Source: Geomonas propionica
GTDB taxonomy: Bacteria > Desulfobacterota > Desulfuromonadia > Geobacterales > Geobacteraceae
DNA: 64,000 nt
Reading direction: 5' to 3'
Assembly (NCBI RefSeq): GCF_016458235.1
Contig: NZ_JAEMHK010000005.1
Location: 217,268-281,267, forward strand
The notes beneath the pieces were generated by a model. It saw only the letters and a program-made list of their open reading frames with translations, was not told the DNA's origin and searched no databases. The position numbers and the translations under genes were made by a program. Shown in pieces: positions 1 through 7,824 of this stretch (positions are counted from its first letter, which is position 1; each line of letters opens with the position of its first letter).

Positions 1-338
1 CCGCCGTGGAGATGTCTTACGACGCGGGGGTGATGAACAATATGTTCGGACGGGCCCACGGCGGCGCGATCTTTTCGCTCGTCGACGAGGCCTTCGAAAC
101 CGTGTGCCAGACCGTCGGCTGTGTCACGGTAGCCCTCAACGTCTCGGTGAACTTCGTGGCAAGCCCGGAATTGGGAGCGAGGCTAAGGGCTGAAGCCAGA
201 GAAGTCAACAGCACCAGGAAAACGGCAAGCTACGACATAAAGGTCCACGACCAGAACGGTATACTCATAGCAGTATGTCAGGCACTGGCATATCGAACGG
301 GAAAGCCGCTTCCCTTTGTCTCACCAGAGCAAGCTTAG
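1..338 (+). CDS. PaaI-family hotdog thioesterase, 5' partial
   Basis: The open frame runs in from the window edge and ends at TAG 336-338, so the N-terminus is missing; the GTG at 6 is probably internal. The visible ~110 residues carry the hotdog-fold signature of PaaI/YbgC-like acyl-CoA thioesterases: NMFGRAHGGAIFSLVDEAFE, where the HGG turn precedes the long central helix, then a beta-sheet half ending TASYDIKVHDQNGILIAVCQ. Family members hydrolyse acyl-CoA thioesters in the cytosol, often in aromatic or phenylacetate degradation. The substrate cannot be read here. It converges on the rhomboid gene with only 23 bp between stops and no visible terminator. Confidence 0.85.
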   Translation, partial: AVEMSYDAGVMNNMFGRAHGGAIFSLVDEAFETVCQTVGCVTVALNVSVNFVASPELGARLRAEAREVNSTRKTASYDIKVHDQNGILIAVCQALAYRTGKPLPFVSPEQA

Positions 339-361
339 CTAGAAGCATCCACGATTCATCG

Positions 362-1315
362 TTAGCCGGACTGGCCGATGGCCAGCCACCAAGCGTAAAG
401 CACCACCGAAGCGCTGGCCAGCGCGAGCAGGGCGTTGGCCAGACGCCCCGGCCTACCCAAGTAACTCACCAGCAGTTCCGCTACAAACCCGAACAGACAG
501 CCGAACATGAACCCGAACAGGTGCGCACCGAGATCGGTCCTTTCCCCTTCCGTGCCCAAAAGCACCAGTAGCGACAGCGCCGCGGCGATGGGGAGTGGCC
601 AGCGCCTGCGCAGGTGGTGCCGGTAGCGCATCATGGTGAGGGCGCCCAGGATGCCGACCGCGCCGAACACCGCAGTGGAAGCCCCTACCGAGGTATGGCT
701 CGGGAGCTGGACGTAGGCGTTAGCCAGGTTACCGCAGATGCCTGAGGCGAGGAGCAGGGTCCAGGCGAACCCCGAGCCCAGGTCCCGGCAGAGGTAGACG
801 ATGAAGACCCCGCCGATGGCCAGGTTGCTCACCAGGTGCAGCGCGTCCGCGTGCAGCGTGAGGGCTGTCACCAGGCGCCACCACTCACCCTTGAGGATCA
901 GGCCGGCGTGGGCGTTGCCGATGTCGAGCCAGTCAACCGGATAGTGTCCCAGGATCTTCAGGTCCAGGTTGGTGAGGTTGTGGAAGGTGGCCAGCAGGAT
1001 CAGGATGGAGAGGGTAGGGAGGGTGTTCTCCTTCATGGGGTGCACCGGTGGCAAAAACGGCGGCCAGTTGCGGTTCTCATCCACATAGAGGTTCAACTCG
1101 CGGCAGGCGGCGTCGTAGTTCTCCGGGGCGACCCACACCTGCCACCCCCGCGGTCCCGGCTCGAGCCGGCACTCGATGAAGCGTGATTCCAGCACCAGCG
1201 CCCACAGGCGGGCCTGGCGCAGGGACAGTTTTCGCCCGCGTTCCTCCACCCGCCAGACCGGGACGATTCGCCAATCGTCCTGCGGTGCTACGCTATGATC
1301 CTGGTCCTCGGTCAT
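362..1315 (-). CDS. Rhomboid-family intramembrane serine protease
   Basis: This protein of about 317 residues should cleave membrane proteins within the bilayer. The rhomboid core is intact: the LHADALHLVSN motif (HxxxxHxxxN) in TM2, the nucleophile in GASTAVFG (Ser about 213 from the chosen start) and the catalytic His in GAHLFGF (about 265). Six or more hydrophobic segments follow a soluble N-terminal domain of about 90 residues (DDWRIVPVWRVEERG...), a common cytosolic extension in bacterial rhomboids. I chose the ATG at 1315; an upstream ATG at 1399 would add 28 residues of unconvincing composition, and neither start has a strong Shine-Dalgarno. A second rhomboid sits at 57891. The substrate is unknown. 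Confidence 0.85.
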   Translation of the reverse strand: MTEDQDHSVAPQDDWRIVPVWRVEERGRKLSLRQARLWALVLESRFIECRLEPGPRGWQVWVAPENYDAACRELNLYVDENRNWPPFLPPVHPMKENTLPTLSILILLATFHNLTNLDLKILGHYPVDWLDIGNAHAGLILKGEWWRLVTALTLHADALHLVSNLAIGGVFIVYLCRDLGSGFAWTLLLASGICGNLANAYVQLPSHTSVGASTAVFGAVGILGALTMMRYRHHLRRRWPLPIAAALSLLVLLGTEGERTDLGAHLFGFMFGCLFGFVAELLVSYLGRPGRLANALLALASASVVLYAWWLAIGQSG

Positions 1316-1444
1316 GCCGGGCAGTATGTCAGATCCTTCCGGCGTCGTCACCAACAAATGGGAAGCGCCGCCGCAGGTTTTGCCTTCTTGTCGCTCCATC
1401 GTTTGTACCTGCAGGCGGCCGCTCCAACCGCGGCTCCGCCTTCC

Positions 1445-1472
1445 TTGACTATTTTTATCGCAGTGCTAAAAG
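1445..1472 (+). promoter_or_regulatory. Possible sigma-70 promoter
   Basis: TTGACT (1445-1450), 16-bp spacer, TAAAAG (1467-1472), upstream of the PPOX-fold gene. The match is moderate. The rest of the 1316-1702 gap contains an alternative translation start at 1538 for the downstream gene. Confidence 0.3.
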
Positions 1473-1702
1473 AACCTAGTGCTGACGGACGGTTAAATCA
1501 AGGGGGGCGGAAAGATTGATTCCAAGGAGAAACGAGGATGCGATCCAGGGTCAGGCTGATCAAAACGGCGGTCCCGCCACTGCTTGCAGCTGGAACTTGC
1601 AACGCTCCCGGTTGCAGGAACCGGCATCCTTCACGCAGGTGGCCGATCAGGATGCGCTGGCACCGCCGGTTGATCCGCATCGGCAAGAGGAGGTACGTCA
1701 AC

Positions 1703-2095
1703 ATGATCAGTGACAAGATAAGGGAACTGGCCGAGCAGGTGGGTCATGCCTTCGTCGCGACCTGCGATACCGGCGGTCATCCGCATCTCGCCGCGGGCCG
1801 TGGCATTGCCCTGTTCCAGCCGAATCGTCTGGTGTTCGAGTCCTGGTTCTGCCCCACCACGATGAAAAACCTGCAGGGTAACCCCCACGTTTCGGTGGTG
1901 GTTGCCGACGATGCGGGAAACGGGTACCAGTTCGTGGGGAAGGTGGAGAAGGCGACCGATACTGCGGTCTTGAACGGATATGCCCCTGAACTCGAGCCTG
2001 CCGGATTGCCGCAGGTGCAGTGGAGGCTCGAGATCAGGGTAGAAGGCGTGATGGCTTTTACTGCCGATGCTCATTCGGATCGCCCGCTCGGCTAG
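1703..2095 (+). CDS. Pyridoxamine 5'-phosphate oxidase-fold protein
   Basis: A 130-residue split-barrel flavin-binding protein. It opens MISDKIRELAEQVGHAFVAT, followed by a GHPHLAAGRG strand-turn, FCPTTMKNLQGNPHVSVVV and GYQFVGKVEKATD, the usual order for small PPOX-like proteins that bind FMN, F420 or haem. The physiological reaction is not predictable from this. The ATG at 1703 has AAGAGGAGGT at ideal spacing. The frame stays open upstream to an ATG at 1538 that also has a good site (AAGGAG), which would add an Arg/Pro/Cys-rich 55-residue extension atypical of the family. I prefer 1703, but the longer product cannot be excluded. Confidence 0.8.
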   Translation: MISDKIRELAEQVGHAFVATCDTGGHPHLAAGRGIALFQPNRLVFESWFCPTTMKNLQGNPHVSVVVADDAGNGYQFVGKVEKATDTAVLNGYAPELEPAGLPQVQWRLEIRVEGVMAFTADAHSDRPLG

Positions 2096-2115
2096 GGTGC
2101 GGGCCGCTGACAGCG

Positions 2116-2295
2116 TTACTGCGTCTTGAGGAGCAGTTCTTCCGCCCTGGGCAGGTCTTCCTCCGCTACCTCAATTTCACCTGTTACATCTTCCTGGGCT
2201 TTGCCCGTCACGAAATACTCGATACCGCCTTGTTTCAGCACCGCCTCAACGCGGGCCAGTTCTGCTTCATTCTTGGCATCATAGAACTTCACCAT
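2116..2295 (-). CDS. Small DUF2007-like protein, 59 aa
   Basis: A 59-codon frame beginning MVKFYDAKNEAELARVEAVL and continuing KQGGIEYFVTGKAQEDVTGE, with the stop TAA at 2116-2118. The pattern (strand, helix with AELARVEAVLKQGGI, strand, acidic EIEVAEEDLPRAEELL helix) matches DUF2007, described as a putative signal-transducing or ferredoxin-like small domain. Its Shine-Dalgarno AAGGAGG lies 8 bases upstream of the ATG. It follows doxX by 29 bp on the same strand and is probably co-transcribed with it. Function unknown. Confidence 0.75.
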   Translation of the reverse strand: MVKFYDAKNEAELARVEAVLKQGGIEYFVTGKAQEDVTGEIEVAEEDLPRAEELLLKTQ

Positions 2296-2324
2296 GGTTC
2301 ATCCTCCTTGTTCGCTGGTGCGCT

Positions 2325-2834
2325 TCAGAGGTGCGAGGGAGGCTGGACGGTCAGCTCCGCCTCTCTTGCCGCTCGCTCGCGGTTTATCCTGCTGCGCGGG
2401 CTTTCCAGTGCACGATCGAGGGACCAGCGGCCTGCGCCCCAGATCACGAGACTTACCGCCACCGTGATGGCGAGCAGCGGAAACTCCACGCCCGGGGAGA
2501 GCTGTTTGCCGCTCCAGGTGGTCAGAAATCCGTTGTCGTAGTTAAGCACCCCAAGCGATGCCAGCATCATCACGATTATGGCGACGGCTGCTATCCTTAC
2601 GTAGGCTCCCAGCATCAGTGCCATACCTCCGAAGAACTGGGTCATGATGAACAGGACGCCGATTATCTTCGGCAATCCAAGCTGTGTGGTCAGCACAGCC
2701 ATTGCGTGCTCAAAGCCCAGCCCCCAGAACCATCCTAGCAGATTTTGGGCACCATGTAGAAACATCACGAGGCCCAGTCCTACTCTCAGTACCGTTCCCG
2801 TCCAACTGTCGTTGGTCAGCAGCAACCTTTCCAT
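2325..2834 (-). CDS. DoxX-family membrane protein
   Basis: About 169 residues with four hydrophobic segments. The first holds the DoxX motif VLRVGLGLVMFLHGAQNLLG; later segments include FFGGMALMLGAYVRIAA and PLLAITVAVSLVIWGAGRWSLD. DoxX-type proteins are four-helix inner-membrane proteins, some linked to thiosulfate:quinone oxidoreductase or to oxidative-stress complexes, but most are uncharacterised. The start MERLLL at 2834 has AAAGGAGG seven bases upstream, which rules out the longer frame starting at 2870. The C-terminal ~25 residues are charged (ESPRSRINRERAAREAE) and probably cytosolic. It is likely in one unit with the DUF2007-like gene. Confidence 0.85.
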   Translation of the reverse strand: MERLLLTNDSWTGTVLRVGLGLVMFLHGAQNLLGWFWGLGFEHAMAVLTTQLGLPKIIGVLFIMTQFFGGMALMLGAYVRIAAVAIIVMMLASLGVLNYDNGFLTTWSGKQLSPGVEFPLLAITVAVSLVIWGAGRWSLDRALESPRSRINRERAAREAELTVQPPSHL

Positions 2835-3018
2835 TGTCCATCCTCCTTTGGTCGTGTTTGGATTCGACACTCTTGATTCAGCTCCCTTCAGCCAGCTTGT
2901 TCCCCTTCCGGATTTGGCTTAGCAAATTCTAATCATATCCTTTCCAAAAGCAAGAGTCATCGCACCTATGCCGCCACTGGGGCATTTCGCTCCCCCATGG
3001 TTACGTCATTTCGCGCAT

Positions 3019-3095
3019 GGTGCAGCCAGATCCGGCGTAAAGACCAAACCTTTGGCCCATGCTACCGCCTGGTGACGGCCGGGCGCCGTTGCACC
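3019..3095 (+). ncRNA. Candidate structured RNA, GEMM-like elements
   Basis: Within the otherwise empty 2835-3308 gap these 77 bases fold compactly: outer stem GGTGCA (3019-3024) with TGCACC (3090-3095), CGGC (3033-3036) with GCCG (3085-3088), hairpin CCAAA/TTTGG (3044-3055), and GCCC (3055-3058) with GGGC (3081-3084). GGCGTAAAG resembles the GACGCAAAG core of GEMM-I cyclic-dinucleotide riboswitches and GGCCGGGCGCCG resembles their 3' GCCGGGYUGCCG. The canonical GGCAAACC and the P2 tetraloop hairpin are missing. It lies 214 bp upstream of the response-regulator start. Strand and class are uncertain. A second small inverted repeat (GGGG/CCCC) occurs near 2978. Confidence 0.35.
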
Positions 3096-3308
3096 GCAAA
3101 AAGGACGTATTAATTTCCAACAGAGGTCGGCCGGAAATGGGCAAGAATTTCTTACGGTTGGCAGGAAGCACTGCGGCGACCATTCTAATAAACCCGGTCG
3201 TCTTCTTACATGTGCGAATTTTGCACAATTTGGGCACGTTTTCGGCAGATAAGAGGCAACTGTACGTTGGAAGCGGTCGGTGCTTTATTGAATGCTTTGA
3301 GGTGTGAA

Positions 3309-3665
3309 ATGAAGAGAAGGGTCCTGATAGTTGACGACGTAGAAGATATCAGGCAGATGCTGCGCTTCATGGTGGAAAGGGAAGGGCATGTTATCGTGGC
3401 GGAGGCCGCCAACGGTATCGAGGCGGTGGAAAAATACCGCGAGCATCGCCCTGACGTTACCATCATGGACATCGACATGCCGCTGATGACCGGTGTGGAG
3501 GCTGCGCGCGAGATCCGCGACATGGGCGGCAGCACGCGGATCGTCTTCTGCAGCGGGGGGTACTCCAAGTTCGAGACTCCTCCCCGGGAACTGCACAGTG
3601 AAGGAAGCACCTTTTTGCGGAAACCGTTTCTTCCCGCACAGCTGTACCAGGCATTGGCTGCCTGA
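3309..3665 (+). CDS. Single-domain response regulator (CheY-like)
   Basis: A 118-residue stand-alone receiver domain. MKRRVLIVDDVED gives the acidic pocket (Asp9-Asp10), TIMDIDMP holds the phosphoacceptor Asp54, IVFCSGG the switch Ser82, and LRKPF the conserved Lys105. There is no output domain, so it acts through protein contacts like CheY or as a phosphorelay intermediate. The start at 3309 matches the receiver N-terminus exactly; the upstream extension to 3210 would encode unrelated sequence across the 5' region. No cognate kinase is adjacent. Confidence 0.9.
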   Translation: MKRRVLIVDDVEDIRQMLRFMVEREGHVIVAEAANGIEAVEKYREHRPDVTIMDIDMPLMTGVEAAREIRDMGGSTRIVFCSGGYSKFETPPRELHSEGSTFLRKPFLPAQLYQALAA

Positions 3666-3716
3666 ACGGCGACTTTAATTTCGATGCTGCTGATGTTCTG
3701 TTGTGTTTTTGATGCT

Positions 3717-3808
3717 GCTGATGTTTTGGAATGTTGATTTTGTTGCTGATGTTTTGGAATGTTGATTTTGTTGCTGATGTTTTGGAATGTTGATTTTGTT
3801 GCTGATGT
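3717..3808 (+). repeat. 28-bp tandem repeat in T-rich intergenic DNA
   Basis: Three identical 28-bp units, each starting GCTGATGTTTTGG and ending GATTTTGTT, at 3717-3744, 3745-3772 and 3773-3800, plus an 8-bp partial fourth. Degenerate GATGTT words extend on both sides (about 3682-3870). The period is not a multiple of three and no credible gene covers it. Base composition is much poorer in C and A than the surroundings. The rest of the 3666-4264 gap has no gene, only the terminator-like hairpin at 4045. Confidence 0.9.
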
Positions 3809-4044
3809 CGATGATGTTTTGTCAGTTTTGTGATGTTTTTGATGTGTCTTGTGGTGCAATGCTCTGTATCCGTTTCAATGCTTGTTATGTCATGAAATGT
3901 AATGCGTTGATGTGATGTGGTGAATGCAATGTTCTTTTAACTATTACCTTTGTTGCTTTATTTGATGGAGATCCAGGAGTTGTAGAAGTTGTGGCCGTCG
4001 AGGCCATGCAGGCAGTCCATGTATTTGATTATGCTGTTGTGTCG

Positions 4045-4074
4045 ATGGGAGCCGTCTTGGCTCCCATTTTTTAT
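4045..4074 (+). terminator. Rho-independent terminator with no obvious gene
   Basis: Stem ATGGGAGCC / GGCTCCCAT with loop GTCTT, followed by TTTTTTATTT. No convincing coding sequence ends just upstream on the plus strand; the response regulator ends 380 bp earlier. It may end a small RNA starting after about 3940. Confidence 0.7.
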
Positions 4075-4264
4075 TTGGATGGCATTACCGCATTTCGGTT
4101 TTCCGCTGCGACCGGATCGACAGTGGCCTTCGCGTCTGCGTCAATCGAAATTGATGTATGCGATTTGCCCCTGCTTGTGCTAGGGTAATGTTTTTCCAAG
4201 CGGCGGCCGCAGCCCCTGCGTCTGGCCACCAGAAATACAATGAATGGTAGGATGGTATTTCAAC

Positions 4265-5134
4265 ATGACCTCACAACATCTGCAGAAAATCACCGACCAG
4301 CTTGACAGCCTCCATGGCCACGCCTATTTCCGGGTGGAGGAGGGCGCCCTCAAGGAATGCCTGACCGCGATGATCCTCGACGCCGTGGAGGGCGATCTTG
4401 CCGAGCAACTGGCCAGCGGCGCCTTCGATCTGGAAGTGAGCGTCGGGGTCCAGGAGGGGGAGAGCGAACCGACTGTCGATTTTCGCGTCGATCGTCCCGG
4501 CGTGATTTACCGTTCCGATGCCCCCGTCTCGCGCCTCAGCGTTCCGGCACTGGAGGATCTGACCCGTTTCCTTGAGAACCTGGCACAACAGGCACAGGCG
4601 GCGCCGGTGAGCGAGGAAAAGGGGAGCAGCAGCAACATCGTGCGCAAGCAACAGGACCACGACCACCACGAAAAAGAGGCAGCCGCGGCCAGGCTCAAGG
4701 TCACTCCGCAGTGGCTGAAGAGCGTGGTTCCTTGCACCGATTACAGTTACGACGAGATCGACGGCAAGAAATACATCCGGGAGTACTACTGGTCCCGCGA
4801 GTTGATCGAGCGGCTCTTCAAGATCAAGTCGACCAAGACTACCCCCGAGGACCTGCAGTACGTGGCGCAGGAATGCTGCGAGGGCGACACCGACTGGGCG
4901 CGCGACCTGATCGCCCGGCTCAAGTCCCCTAACCGCCCCGAGCAGCAGCAAAAAGAGCAGCCGCAGAAGAACCAGCCGCAAAAGGAAAAGGAGAAGGGCG
5001 CCGTTCAGCAGCAGGCCAAGCCTGCGGCAGGCGATCGTCCCCGCAGCCGCTCCCGACACCGCAAATCCTTCCGGAACAGCAAGGATGGCGCCCGCAAGTC
5101 CGAGGGCGCGGGCGACGCGAAGAAACCTTCCTGA
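4265..5134 (+). CDS. Uncharacterised protein with Gln/Lys-rich tail
   Basis: I do not recognise a named family. The 289-residue product has an N-terminal globular part (about 1-115, helices and strands, LTAMILDAVEGDLAEQL), a His/Glu/Lys linker (KQQDHDHHEKEAAAARLK), a middle domain about 140-220 (TPQWLKSVVPCTDYSYDEID, YYWSRELIERLFKIK, AQECCEGDTDWARDLIARL), and a low-complexity C-terminus rich in QQKEQPQKNQPQK, then Arg/Ser/Lys. The basic tail could contact nucleic acid, which is inference only. The start was taken at 4265 (MTSQHLQ); an in-frame ATG at 4244 is possible, and both have weak ribosome-binding sites. It stands alone, with a bidirectional terminator downstream. Confidence 0.65.
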   Translation: MTSQHLQKITDQLDSLHGHAYFRVEEGALKECLTAMILDAVEGDLAEQLASGAFDLEVSVGVQEGESEPTVDFRVDRPGVIYRSDAPVSRLSVPALEDLTRFLENLAQQAQAAPVSEEKGSSSNIVRKQQDHDHHEKEAAAARLKVTPQWLKSVVPCTDYSYDEIDGKKYIREYYWSRELIERLFKIKSTKTTPEDLQYVAQECCEGDTDWARDLIARLKSPNRPEQQQKEQPQKNQPQKEKEKGAVQQQAKPAAGDRPRSRSRHRKSFRNSKDGARKSEGAGDAKKPS

Positions 5135-5240
5135 TTTTCCGGTTTCCTCTTCCCGGATCCCCTCACCCTGACCCTCTCCCGGAGGTAGAGGGGATGTGGG
5201 CGTCAGGGGCATAAAAGCATGTTTGCGGACCTACGAAAAA

Positions 5241-5275
5241 AGGTCCCCCTCGACGCACGAGGGGGACCTTTCTAT
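5241..5275. terminator. Bidirectional terminator
   Basis: Perfect 12-bp stem AGGTCCCCCTCG / CGAGGGGGACCT, loop ACGCA, with A-run upstream and CTTTCTATTT downstream. It sits between the convergent uncharacterised gene and bacteriohaemerythrin and can serve both. Confidence 0.85.
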
Positions 5276-5348
5276 TTGGGTTGGGGGCGGCGGAACAGTT
5301 CCTTCGCTGCTCCATTGCTCGCTTGGGGAAACGCTGCGCTACCGCACT

Positions 5349-5750
5349 TTACTGCTCGCGCAGATAACGGGCGAAAGCGGTGTCAACCTTCTTGATGTGC
5401 CGGATGAGCCAGTCGGCGAGAGTTCGGTTGGTCTGGATCACCAGGGGGAGCGTCGCCCCCTCCTCGCGGAAGGAGCTGGTCAGCTTGTGCACGTCGGCCA
5501 TGAAAGCGACGTGCTGCGCCTTATGTGCCGGGTAGTCGGGATAGTTGCTCCCTTTTTGCAGTTGCTCTTCCGCGGCGAAGTGTTCCTTGACGTAGTCCTC
5601 AAGAAAGAGCAACAGCTTCAGAACTTCCTCGTTGCCTTTCCCCTCGTTGCAGGCCGTCAACAGGCGGTCGAACCTCCTGAAAATCTCTTTGTGCTGCTCG
5701 TCGATCTCGTTCACGCCGATGGCGAGGTCAGTGGTCCACTCGATGTTCAT
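5349..5750 (-). CDS. Bacteriohaemerythrin
   Basis: A 133-residue four-helix di-iron oxygen-binding protein. All seven ligand positions are present: His20 (IDEQH), His57 and Glu61 (EHFAAEEQL), His76 and His80 (PAHKAQHVAF), His118 and Asp123 (WLIRHIKKVD). Length is typical for single-domain bacteriohaemerythrins, which bind O2 in the cytosol for storage, delivery or detoxification, or act as sensors. The ATG has AAAAGGAG eight bases upstream. It follows the sensor kinase gene by 67 bp on the same strand, so the regulator-kinase-haemerythrin set is probably one operon, suggesting an oxygen or redox function for the circuit. Confidence 0.95.
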   Translation of the reverse strand: MNIEWTTDLAIGVNEIDEQHKEIFRRFDRLLTACNEGKGNEEVLKLLLFLEDYVKEHFAAEEQLQKGSNYPDYPAHKAQHVAFMADVHKLTSSFREEGATLPLVIQTNRTLADWLIRHIKKVDTAFARYLREQ

Positions 5751-5817
5751 GTCTCGCTCCTTTTTGGTTTGGGTGCTGTAGTAATGTCGGGCTCTTGGCG
5801 CTGTTGCTGCGCAAGCA

Positions 5818-7824
5818 TCAGGGCTCGTTTTCCGGCGGGGCTAGTGGGTCCAGCCCCGGCAGTTCGATTTCGAAGCAGGTACCCATGCCCGGGGTGCTCG
5901 ACACCCTGATGTCTCCGCCGTGGTCCTTGACGATGCCGTAGGAGACCGAGAGGCCGAGGCCGGTGCCGGTGTCCTTGGTGGTGAAGAAGGGGGTGAATAT
6001 CTTCTCCAGGTGCTCGGGGGAGATCCCCTTGCCGGTGTCCCGGATTTCCACGATGCAGCCGTTGCCCGGGCCGTGACGGCGGGTGGTAAGCCGCAGCGTC
6101 CCCCCGTCGGGGAGCATGGCCTGCACTGCGTTCAGGATGATGTTGCTGAAGACCTGGCGCAACTGGTCGGTGTCCCCGGTCACCGGTCCCAGGTTCAGGT
6201 CGTATTCCCATTTCACCGAAACCGTGTCCATCGGGACCTGGTGTCTGATCTGGGCCACGATGTCGTCCAGCACCTCGTGCACCATGAACTGGCGCTGGTT
6301 GAGCGACTTCTGGCGCGCGAAGGTCAAAAGGTTCCCGACGATCTTCGCCATGCGCTCGGTCTGCTGGCTGATGATCTCCACCTCTTCGCGGTTGGGGTGC
6401 TCGTTGGGGAGGCACATCTCCAGCACCTCGGTGTTGCCGCGGATGATGGCCAAGGGAGTGTTGATCTCGTGCGCCACGCCGGCGGCGACGATGCCCAGGT
6501 CCGCAAGCTTCTCGGCGCGCGCCAGGTCCGCCTGGGTCTCGGCTAGGAGCTTGGTCTTGTCCGAGAGCTGCGCGGTGCGCTCCTCGATCTTCAGCTCCAG
6601 GGCGCGGTGCAAAAGGCCGATCTCAGCCTCCTGGCGCCCCAGGGCCCGGGTCATCAGGTTGAAAGCCTCGGCCAGGTCGCCCACCTCGTCGGTGGACTGC
6701 ACCTCGATCTGCAGGTCGCGCTCGCCCCGGGCCACCCGGTGCGCCAGCTTCTCCAGTTCCTTGATCGGGCGCGCCAAGAGGGTTCCGATGAAGCCGGAGA
6801 CCGCGATGCCGATCAGCGAGGTGACGAAGAGCACCAGGTACAGGATCGAGTTGACGCTCTTTTGCATGTGGGTGTAGGGCTTTTCCAGCATCCCCACATA
6901 GAGAGAGCCGATCGCCTTCCCCCGCAGGTCGATGATCGGCTCATAGGCGGTGAAGTACCAGTCGTTGACCACGAAGGCGCGGCCGATCCACTTCTTCTTC
7001 TCCTGGATCACCTGCTTGTAGACCTGCTCAGAGACCCGGGTGCCGATGGCGCGGGCCCCGTCGGTGGTGCGCACGTTGGTGGCGATGCGGGTGTCACCGA
7101 GGAAGATGGTGGCGCTCCCCACGTCCGTCCCCTTGAACTGCACCCCCTCGTAGACGATCTCCTTGATCTTGTCCACCAAGGCGTTGTTGTTGTTGAGGAG
7201 GATGCCGCCGTAGAGCGCGCCGATCACGGTGCCGGCGCTGTTTCTGAGCGGGAAGGCGGAAACCATGATCATGCCCGAGCGTTCCGTCTTGTCGGCGCGC
7301 GGTCGGGCGTGCGGGGTGGAAATGAGGGGGATGGTGGCGCGGTTGGTAAGGGTGATCCCCTCCCTGCCCAGTTCGTCCGGGGTAAGCACCGTGGTCCCGG
7401 TGACGGCGATCCCCTTGAGCGCCTGTTCCACGAAGTAGGAGGTCTGCCGGTCCCCTTTGAGCTGCGGGCTGTGAGCTCGGAAGAGCACACGTCCGGAGGC
7501 GTCGACCGCGGTGAGCATGTCGAGGTGCTTGTTCTCCATGCGGCTGCGCAAAAGGGACTGGATGTTCTTCTCGCCGGCCACGATGGAGTTGGCGTTGTAG
7601 GGGTTGGTGGCGGTGAGGTCCATCAACTCCCGGATATGCTCAAGCTCGTTCCGGTACACCTCGCGCGCCGAGTTGAGGTCGGTGCGCACCTTTTCCTGCG
7701 CCTGGCTGGCGATCTTGTCGTTGATGATGTAGAGGCCGGCCAGGGAGCAGATGAAGAAGGCGACGAAGAGGGGGGCGACGGAGCCGACGGTGAGCTTGGC
7801 CCGGATCGGGAAACGCCTGAGCAT
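5818..7824 (-). CDS. Sensor histidine kinase with extracytoplasmic Cache domain
   Basis: 668 residues: TM1 about 10-33, a large periplasmic sensor of double-Cache type (about 34-320, with SGMIMVSAFPLRNSAGTVIG and the closing VNDWYFTAYEPIIDL..IGSLYVGM), TM2 about 326-350, HAMP 351-403, coiled coil 400-440, then HisKA with phosphoacceptor His452 (AAGVAHEINTPL) and HATPase_c with NIILNAVQA, DTGKGI, FTPFFTTK and GTGLGLSV. It autophosphorylates and passes phosphate to the NtrC-type regulator encoded immediately upstream, with which it overlaps by the ATGA arrangement at 7824. The ligand is unknown; Cache domains usually bind small organic molecules. Confidence 0.95.
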   Translation of the reverse strand: MLRRFPIRAKLTVGSVAPLFVAFFICSLAGLYIINDKIASQAQEKVRTDLNSAREVYRNELEHIRELMDLTATNPYNANSIVAGEKNIQSLLRSRMENKHLDMLTAVDASGRVLFRAHSPQLKGDRQTSYFVEQALKGIAVTGTTVLTPDELGREGITLTNRATIPLISTPHARPRADKTERSGMIMVSAFPLRNSAGTVIGALYGGILLNNNNALVDKIKEIVYEGVQFKGTDVGSATIFLGDTRIATNVRTTDGARAIGTRVSEQVYKQVIQEKKKWIGRAFVVNDWYFTAYEPIIDLRGKAIGSLYVGMLEKPYTHMQKSVNSILYLVLFVTSLIGIAVSGFIGTLLARPIKELEKLAHRVARGERDLQIEVQSTDEVGDLAEAFNLMTRALGRQEAEIGLLHRALELKIEERTAQLSDKTKLLAETQADLARAEKLADLGIVAAGVAHEINTPLAIIRGNTEVLEMCLPNEHPNREEVEIISQQTERMAKIVGNLLTFARQKSLNQRQFMVHEVLDDIVAQIRHQVPMDTVSVKWEYDLNLGPVTGDTDQLRQVFSNIILNAVQAMLPDGGTLRLTTRRHGPGNGCIVEIRDTGKGISPEHLEKIFTPFFTTKDTGTGLGLSVSYGIVKDHGGDIRVSSTPGMGTCFEIELPGLDPLAPPENEP

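Noticed and set aside
3717..3808. CRISPR array
   Set aside because: Units abut with no spacers and no cas gene is present.
3206..3859. Minus-strand frame of 217 codons over the response regulator and 28-bp repeats
   Set aside because: Half is antisense to a receiver domain and half is low-complexity repeat; the period is not a multiple of three.
3989..4188. Two overlapping plus-strand frames of 64-65 codons
   Set aside because: Both cross a strong terminator and have no ribosome-binding site.
5747..6415. Minus-strand frame of 222 codons inside the kinase gene
   Set aside because: Shifted frame within HisKA/HATPase coding sequence; Arg/Pro/His-rich product without features.
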